Below, one piece after another: positions 59,430 to 64,000 of a stretch of DNA of 64,000 bases. The stretch is from RYN-133 sp963785425 (GTDB lineage Bacteria > Actinomycetota > Actinomycetes > Mycobacteriales > Jatrophihabitantaceae), in the NCBI GenBank assembly GCA_963785425.1, contig CAWAVG010000002.1, forward strand, positions 558,001 through 622,000, in the 5' to 3' direction. A model generated the notes under the pieces. The model saw only the letters and a list, made by a program, of their open reading frames with translations, made no database searches and was not told the origin of the DNA. Position 1 is the stretch's first letter, and each line of letters begins with the position of its first letter. Both the position numbers and the translations under genes were made by a program.

Positions 59430-60352
59430 GCGGTCTGGTCACCGTCGGCGAACAACTCGGCCAGGTCTCGACCTGGACCGAGGGGCCGATGCGCGCCGGG
59501 GCGCCCGCCAGGTTGTCCGTGTGCGGCGCCGAGGCGACCGTGGCGATCGGGTTGCGCCGGCTCGGGTTCGACGCGACCTACATCGGCCGGGTCGGCGACG
59601 ACGCGTTCGGACGGATGGCGCTGAACGTGCTGCGTGGGGAAGGTGTCGACGTCACTTGTCTGCAGGTCGATGCCTCAGCGCCGACCGGGGTGCTGCTGCG
59701 CTCGCGCCGCACGTCGCAGCGGGTCGTCGTCGAGTACCTGCGCGCGCACTCGGCCGGTTCGCGACTTGCGCCCGACGACATCGACGCCGACCTGGTCGCC
59801 GGGGCCGACCTTCTGCACGTCACGGGCATCACCCCCGCGTTGAGCGACTCGGCGGCCAAGGCACTCGACACCGCGGTGGCAATCGCCAAGGACGCCGGGG
59901 TCGGGGTGAGCTTCGATGTCAACTACCGCGCGACGCTGTGGACGCGCGACGAAGCCGCCCCGGTGCTGCGCCGGCTGGCCGCGCAGGCCGAGGTGGTCTT
60001 CGGCGGCCCGTCCGAGCTCGACCTGCTCGGCAGCGACCTCGAGGCAATCGCCGCGCTCGGCCCGCGCGAGGTCGTGCGCACCGAGGGCGCCGCCGGCGCG
60101 AGCGTCTTGTGCGACGGCGTCGTCGAACACGTCGCCGCGCGCACGGCCGAGGTGGTCGACGTGGTCGGGGCGGGCGACGCATTCGCCGCCGGCTATCTCG
60201 CCGCCCGGCTGGACGGCCGATCGGTCGCGCAACGGCTCGAACTCGGCGTGCTGCTCGGCACGTTCGCCGTGAGCACCCGGGGCGACTGGGAAGGCCTGCC
60301 GCGCCGGGCCGAGCTCGGCCTGTTCGAGCACGGCGACGACGTGCTGCGATGA
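59426..60352 (+). CDS. kdgK: 2-keto-3-deoxygluconate kinase (PfkB family)
   Basis: KdgK phosphorylates KDG to KDPG, the substrate of the aldolase upstream. The 308-residue PfkB protein has RVGDDAFGRMALNVLRGEGV, VSFDVNYRATLW and the catalytic DVVGAGDAFAAGYLA. The KDG assignment rests on the neighbours (ManD, Eda, transporter); the PfkB fold alone fits other sugar kinases. GTG 59426 overlaps eda. It is the last gene of the operon. Confidence 0.88.
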   Translation: MSGLVTVGEQLGQVSTWTEGPMRAGAPARLSVCGAEATVAIGLRRLGFDATYIGRVGDDAFGRMALNVLRGEGVDVTCLQVDASAPTGVLLRSRRTSQRVVVEYLRAHSAGSRLAPDDIDADLVAGADLLHVTGITPALSDSAAKALDTAVAIAKDAGVGVSFDVNYRATLWTRDEAAPVLRRLAAQAEVVFGGPSELDLLGSDLEAIAALGPREVVRTEGAAGASVLCDGVVEHVAARTAEVVDVVGAGDAFAAGYLAARLDGRSVAQRLELGVLLGTFAVSTRGDWEGLPRRAELGLFEHGDDVLR

Positions 60353-60391
60353 CTGGGCGCCGAGTGCGGTGCCGACTGCGGTGGTGACGCC

Positions 60392-61375
60392 CTACGGCAG
60401 CAGCAGGAGCTTGCCGGTCGTCTCGCGTCCCTCGAGCGCGCGGTACGCCTCGGCTGCTCGTTCGAGTGGGTAGGTCGCTCCGATCGCGATCCGCAGCGAC
60501 CCGTCGGCGATAGCGGACAGGATCTCGCCGGAACGCCACAGCAGCTCGTCCCGTTCGGCGGTGTAGTGCTTCAGAGTCGGACGGGTCAGGAACAGCGACC
60601 CGCCCGAGTTGAGCCGCTGCGGGTCGACGGGCGGCACCGCGCCGCTGGCGGCACCGAACAGCGCGAGCATCCCGCGGCGGCGCAGGGCGGCCATCGACGC
60701 GTCGAAGGTGGCCTTACCGACACCGTCGTAGGCGACGTGCACACCGCCGTGCGAGGACGCCCGCACCGCCTCGGCGAGGTCGTCGACCTCGTCGTAACGG
60801 ATCACGGCGTCCGCGCCGAGCTCGAACGCGATCTGTGCCTTGGCCTCCGCGCCGACCGTCGCCACGACGTGCGCGCCGCGGGCCTTGCACAGCTGCACGA
60901 GCAACTGCCCGACACCACCGGCCGCCGCGTGCACCAGAACCTCGTGCCCCTCGCCTACCGCGAACAACGATGTGACGAGGTAGTGGGCCGTCATGCCCTG
61001 CAGCATCGCCGCGGCCGCCTGCTCGGCCGAGACTCCGTCCGGCACGGGCACGACGCCCTCGACGGCCACGGCGACCGCGCCGGCCATCGCGCCCGACGCG
61101 TCGGCACTGGCCACCAGGTCGCCGACGGCGAAGTCGGTCACGTCCGAGCCGACCGCGCTCACGTGTCCCGCGCACTCGCCCCCGAGCACGAACGGCGTCG
61201 GGATGGCATAGACACCTGTGCGCTGGTAGACGTCGATGAAGTTCACGCCGGCGGCGGCGACCTCGATGACGACTTCGTCCGGCCCCGGGGTCGGCACCGG
61301 GCGATCCTCGACCGCCAGCACCTCGGGGCCGCCGTTCGACGTGACGACCAACGCGCGGATCCGCTCTCCAAGCAT
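60392..61375 (-). CDS. Zinc-free quinone oxidoreductase / zeta-crystallin-like alcohol dehydrogenase family protein
   Basis: A 327-residue medium-chain dehydrogenase. It has GVNFIDVYQRTGVY, the NADP-binding loop VHAAAGGVGQLLVQLCKA and the QOR family end pattern YPLERAAEAYRALEGRETTGK. Catalytic and structural zinc cysteines are absent, as in quinone reductases. It is convergent with the kdgK operon and divergent from lgt, 31 bases away. Physiological substrate unknown. Confidence 0.9.
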   Translation of the reverse strand: MLGERIRALVVTSNGGPEVLAVEDRPVPTPGPDEVVIEVAAAGVNFIDVYQRTGVYAIPTPFVLGGECAGHVSAVGSDVTDFAVGDLVASADASGAMAGAVAVAVEGVVPVPDGVSAEQAAAAMLQGMTAHYLVTSLFAVGEGHEVLVHAAAGGVGQLLVQLCKARGAHVVATVGAEAKAQIAFELGADAVIRYDEVDDLAEAVRASSHGGVHVAYDGVGKATFDASMAALRRRGMLALFGAASGAVPPVDPQRLNSGGSLFLTRPTLKHYTAERDELLWRSGEILSAIADGSLRIAIGATYPLERAAEAYRALEGRETTGKLLLLP

Positions 61376-61406
61376 CTTCCGACCGTACGGCCGATACCGT
61401 TGGGGC

Positions 61407-62420
61407 GTGCAACCGGTCGCCTACCTCCCGAGCCCCTCGCAGAGCGTGTGGCATCTCGGGCCGATCCCGGTCCGCGCCTACGCACTGTGCATCGTGGCCG
61501 GCATCTTCGTCGCACTCTGGCTCGCCGCGCGGCGCATGCGAGCGCGGGGCGGCACGCCGGAGGACGTGTGGGACGTCGCGGGCTGGGCGATCGTGCTGGG
61601 CATCATCGGCGGCCGGCTGTACCACCTCCTCACCGACCCGGAGCTCTACTTCGAGGGCAAGCCGGGCACGAGCCCCATAGATGCCGTGAAGATCTGGGAC
61701 GGCGGCCTCGGAATCTGGGGCGCGATAGCGCTCGGCACGTTCGGCGCCTGGATCGGCTGCCGTCGCAAGAACATCTCACTGCTCGTCTTCGCCGACGCCG
61801 CCGCGCCGGGAGTGCTGCTGGCACAGGCCATCGGCCGCTGGGGCAACTGGTTCAACAACGAGCTCTACGGCGGCCCGACCAGCCTGCCTTGGGGGCTGCA
61901 GGTGCACTGCCTCGACGTCACCGTCGGGCACGCCGTCGCCGGTGGCACCGCGTCCGGCGGCGAACGCTGCGTGGCCGGCGCGACGGCGCTCGCCCAGCAC
62001 TACCAACCGACGTTCCTGTACGAGTCGCTGTGGGACATCGCGATCGCCCTGCTGGTGCTCTACCTCGACCGGCGGCTGCGCCTGGGCCGTGGCAACGTCA
62101 TGGCGCTGTACGTCATGGGTTACACGGCGGGCCGGGTGTGGATCGAGGCGCTGCGCACCGACCACGCCAACCACATCCTCGGACTGCGGCTGAACGTGTG
62201 GACCAGCATCATCGTGTTCGCGTTGGCGCTGGTCTGGTTCGTGCGGCACGGCGCCTTCCACGCCGAACGCGAGACGAGTCCGTACACCGGCGACCGGCAG
62301 CCGCACGATGCCGAACCACACAGCGACGAGCCGCGCGATTCCGAACAACGACACGACGACGGACGAGGCGGCGACGGCGAACGGAAGGAGGACCCGGTCG
62401 ATGTCGGATCGGACGAGTGA
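61407..62420 (+). CDS. lgt: Prolipoprotein diacylglyceryl transferase
   Basis: Lgt attaches diacylglycerol to the lipobox cysteine before LspA cleavage. From GTG 61407 the 337-residue protein has seven or so helices and the signature GRWGNWFNNELYGGPTSLPW, with the catalytic His region GGRLYHLLTD and AGRVWIEALRTD near the end. The polar His/Asp/Arg-rich C-terminal tail (about 55 residues) is longer than in E. coli, as usual in Actinobacteria. The next gene starts inside this tail (20-base overlap). Confidence 0.95.
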   Translation: MQPVAYLPSPSQSVWHLGPIPVRAYALCIVAGIFVALWLAARRMRARGGTPEDVWDVAGWAIVLGIIGGRLYHLLTDPELYFEGKPGTSPIDAVKIWDGGLGIWGAIALGTFGAWIGCRRKNISLLVFADAAAPGVLLAQAIGRWGNWFNNELYGGPTSLPWGLQVHCLDVTVGHAVAGGTASGGERCVAGATALAQHYQPTFLYESLWDIAIALLVLYLDRRLRLGRGNVMALYVMGYTAGRVWIEALRTDHANHILGLRLNVWTSIIVFALALVWFVRHGAFHAERETSPYTGDRQPHDAEPHSDEPRDSEQRHDDGRGGDGERKEDPVDVGSDE

Positions 62421-63144
62421 GCTGATCGGCGACCTGCCCGAGCAGCCAAAGGCCGAGGTCCACCACGACCATCGGGACGTCAGCGGTGGCTGGCTTCGCC
62501 CGACGGTGTTCGGGATGATGGACGGTCTCGTGTCGAACTTCGCGCTGATCGCCGGTGTCGCAGGCGCGAGTGCGTCTACGTCGCAGGTGTCGCTGGCCGG
62601 CGTCGCCGGACTGGTCGGGGGCGCCTTCTCGATGGCCACCGGCGAGTACATCTCGGTGCAGAGCCAGAACGAGTCGACGCAGGCCGAACTCGAGGTCGAG
62701 TTGCACGAACTGCGCAACAACGCCGAGGCCGAGCAGGCTGAGCTCACGCAGATGTACATCTCGCGAGGCGTCGACCCCGAGACAGCCGGCAAGGTCGCCG
62801 AGCAGCTCTCTCGCGATCCCGAGCAGGCGCTGTTGATCCACGCGCAGGAGGAGCTCGGCGTCGACCCGACCCAGTTGCCGAGTCCGTGGACGGCCGCGGG
62901 TTCGTCGCTGGCGTCGTTCAGCGTCGGTGCCCTGCTGCCGCTGTTGCCGTACGTGCTCGGCGCCACCACCCTCGCGATCTCGGTCGTCGTGGCGGTGCTC
63001 GCGCTGTTCCTCGCCGGTGCGTTGTCCGCCCGGTTCACCAACCGGTCGTGGGTCTTCGCCGGCACCCGTCAGCTTGTGCTGGGCGTCATCGCCGCGGCCG
63101 TCACGTTCGGCATCGGCACGCTGTTCCACGTCTCGACCGGCTAG
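62401..63144 (+). CDS. VIT1/CCC1 family iron or manganese transporter
   Basis: A 247-residue membrane protein. After a His/Asp-containing start (AEVHHDHRDVSGGW) come FGMMDGLVSNFALIAGVAGA and SMATGEYISVQSQNE, typical of VIT1/CCC1, then a Glu/Gln-rich cytoplasmic metal-binding region and three C-terminal helices. The family exports or stores Fe2+ or Mn2+. The ATG overlaps lgt; a strong hairpin follows at 63168. Confidence 0.88.
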   Translation: MSDRTSELIGDLPEQPKAEVHHDHRDVSGGWLRPTVFGMMDGLVSNFALIAGVAGASASTSQVSLAGVAGLVGGAFSMATGEYISVQSQNESTQAELEVELHELRNNAEAEQAELTQMYISRGVDPETAGKVAEQLSRDPEQALLIHAQEELGVDPTQLPSPWTAAGSSLASFSVGALLPLLPYVLGATTLAISVVVAVLALFLAGALSARFTNRSWVFAGTRQLVLGVIAAAVTFGIGTLFHVSTG

Positions 63145-63167
63145 CACCGCCCGATATCGGGGGGTTA

Positions 63168-63195
63168 GGCCCGTTGCGGCGCGCCGCAGCGGGCC
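63168..63195. terminator. Strong GC hairpin after the VIT1-like gene
   Basis: GGCCCGTTGCGGCG (63168-63181) directly faces CGCCGCAGCGGGCC (63182-63195), pairing at 13 of 14 positions. It lies 23 bases after the VIT1-like stop and 14 bases before the MMPL start, so it is either the terminator of the lgt unit or a regulatory site of the MMPL gene. Confidence 0.6.
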
Positions 63196-63209
63196 GATTG
63201 AATCGCCGG

Positions 63210-64000
63210 ATGCAGCGCTGGGCACATTTCGTACTACGCCATCGCCGATGGGTGATCGCGTTCTGGTTCCTCGTAATCGTGGCCGGCGCTGCCATCTCGA
63301 GCACCGTGTCGAACCGGCTCACGATCGACTTCTCGCTGCCCGGTCAACCCGGTACCGAGACCGCAGCCAAGATCAAGCAGCTGTTCGGGAACGGCGGTGA
63401 CACCAGCCCGTACGTGGTGACGGTAACGATGCCGTCGGGCCAGACGATCACCGGGCACGAGGCCGAGGTGGCGAAGACCTTCGACGCCATCACCAAGGCG
63501 AACCCGCAGCTGCGCGTAGTCGACGAGGCGAACACCGGCGACAAGGCGTTCCGCACGCCGAAGGACGACCGGACGGCCTACGCACTGGCGTTCTACCGGT
63601 TCAACCCGTCGCCGACCGGAGTGCTGCCCACCGACGCGATCCGCACGGCTGCCGACGCGGCCAAACCGGCCGGCGCAACCGTCGGAGTCACCGGCGAAGA
63701 CGCGCTCGCGGTCGGCAACCAGGGCGACAGCGGTCCGGGCGTCCTCGGCGAGACCTTGCTCGGCGCGGTCGGCGCGCTGGTCGTGCTGGCGTTCGTGTTC
63801 GGTTCGCTGCTTGCCTTCTTGCCGCTCGTCGTCGCTGCGGCGTCCATCCTCGGCACGTTCATCCTGTTATGGCCGATCACTTATGCCACCGACGTGTCAT
63901 TCATCGTCGAGTTCCTCATCGCGCTCGTGGGCCTCGGTGTCGCGATCGACTACTCGTTGCTCGTCGTGACGCGCTGGCGCGAGGAACGCGACCACGGCCG
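63210..64000 (+). CDS. MMPL family transporter, N-terminal part
   Basis: The ATG at 63210 opens a frame that continues off the window (263 residues seen). It begins MQRWAHFVLRHRRWVIAFW, a first membrane helix, then an extracytoplasmic domain to about residue 175 (IDFSLPGQPGTETAAKIKQL), and helices from about residue 183 with GVAIDYSLLVVTRWREE, the MMPL/RND signature. MMPL proteins export lipids or other large molecules; the substrate is unknown. Confidence 0.9.
   Translation, partial: MQRWAHFVLRHRRWVIAFWFLVIVAGAAISSTVSNRLTIDFSLPGQPGTETAAKIKQLFGNGGDTSPYVVTVTMPSGQTITGHEAEVAKTFDAITKANPQLRVVDEANTGDKAFRTPKDDRTAYALAFYRFNPSPTGVLPTDAIRTAADAAKPAGATVGVTGEDALAVGNQGDSGPGVLGETLLGAVGALVVLAFVFGSLLAFLPLVVAAASILGTFILLWPITYATDVSFIVEFLIALVGLGVAIDYSLLVVTRWREERDHG

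Overview
The window is high-GC DNA (mostly G or C at third codon positions, many GTG and TTG starts, dense overlapping operons) and carries a gene order typical of Actinobacteria: a division and cell-wall (dcw) cluster with sepF, yggT and a Wag31-type divIVA; ileS behind a translational T-box; and a his/trp region that has a PriA-type hisA and no separate trpF. I cannot name the genus.

Layout. 1-12.3 kb: dcw cluster mraY(partial)-murD-ftsW-murG-murC-ftsQ, then a PadR regulator with a small membrane partner, then ftsZ-yggS-sepF-yggT-divIVA. murD, ftsW and murG carry eight frame changes in this sequence, each explained by one extra base; because the genes are essential and otherwise intact, I think these are most likely sequence errors. 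12.4-13.3 kb: a membrane-anchored protein with three Ada-like His/Cys zinc-ribbon repeats. 13.4-24.7 kb: ileS (with T-box), a lysine-rich TraR/DksA protein, lspA, an RluD-type pseudouridine synthase, a GT20 glycosyltransferase with otsB, nagA with a ROK kinase, and an L,D-transpeptidase. 24.9-37.4 kb: dnaE, a drug-type ABC exporter with a PadR regulator and its palindromic operator, two membrane proteins of unknown role, a LON-domain protein, a GGDEF/EAL protein and a secreted subtilisin with a Trp-rich repeat tail.

37.5-54.8 kb: amino-acid biosynthesis. hisD-hisC-hisB-hisH-(small membrane protein)-priA-hisF is followed by an MFS protein, a TIGR03085-type protein, a membrane protein and a two-component system, then hisI-trpE-(Trp-associated membrane protein)-trpC and separately trpB-trpA. 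The genes mostly overlap by 4 bases. hisG, hisE, trpD and trpF are not in the window; PriA probably serves as TrpF. 54.8-61.4 kb: a block between trpA and lgt (which are often close in Actinobacteria) with an acetyltransferase, two small ORFs, a complete mannonate/KDG catabolic operon (MFS importer, ManD dehydratase, KDG kinase, KDPG aldolase) and a quinone oxidoreductase. 61.4-64 kb: lgt, a VIT1/CCC1-type transporter and the start of an MMPL transporter.

The most interesting non-ordinary signals are the triple zinc-ribbon membrane protein, a family of long intergenic palindromes sharing the core AGTGGTCAGTT, an apparent AUA start for hisH created by the same base that makes the hisB stop, an 11-base tandem repeat that places TGA stops in all three frames after the GGDEF/EAL gene, a compensated frame flip inside the DksA-like lysine repeats, and a leaderless 11-codon ORF with a Trp codon upstream of trpBA.
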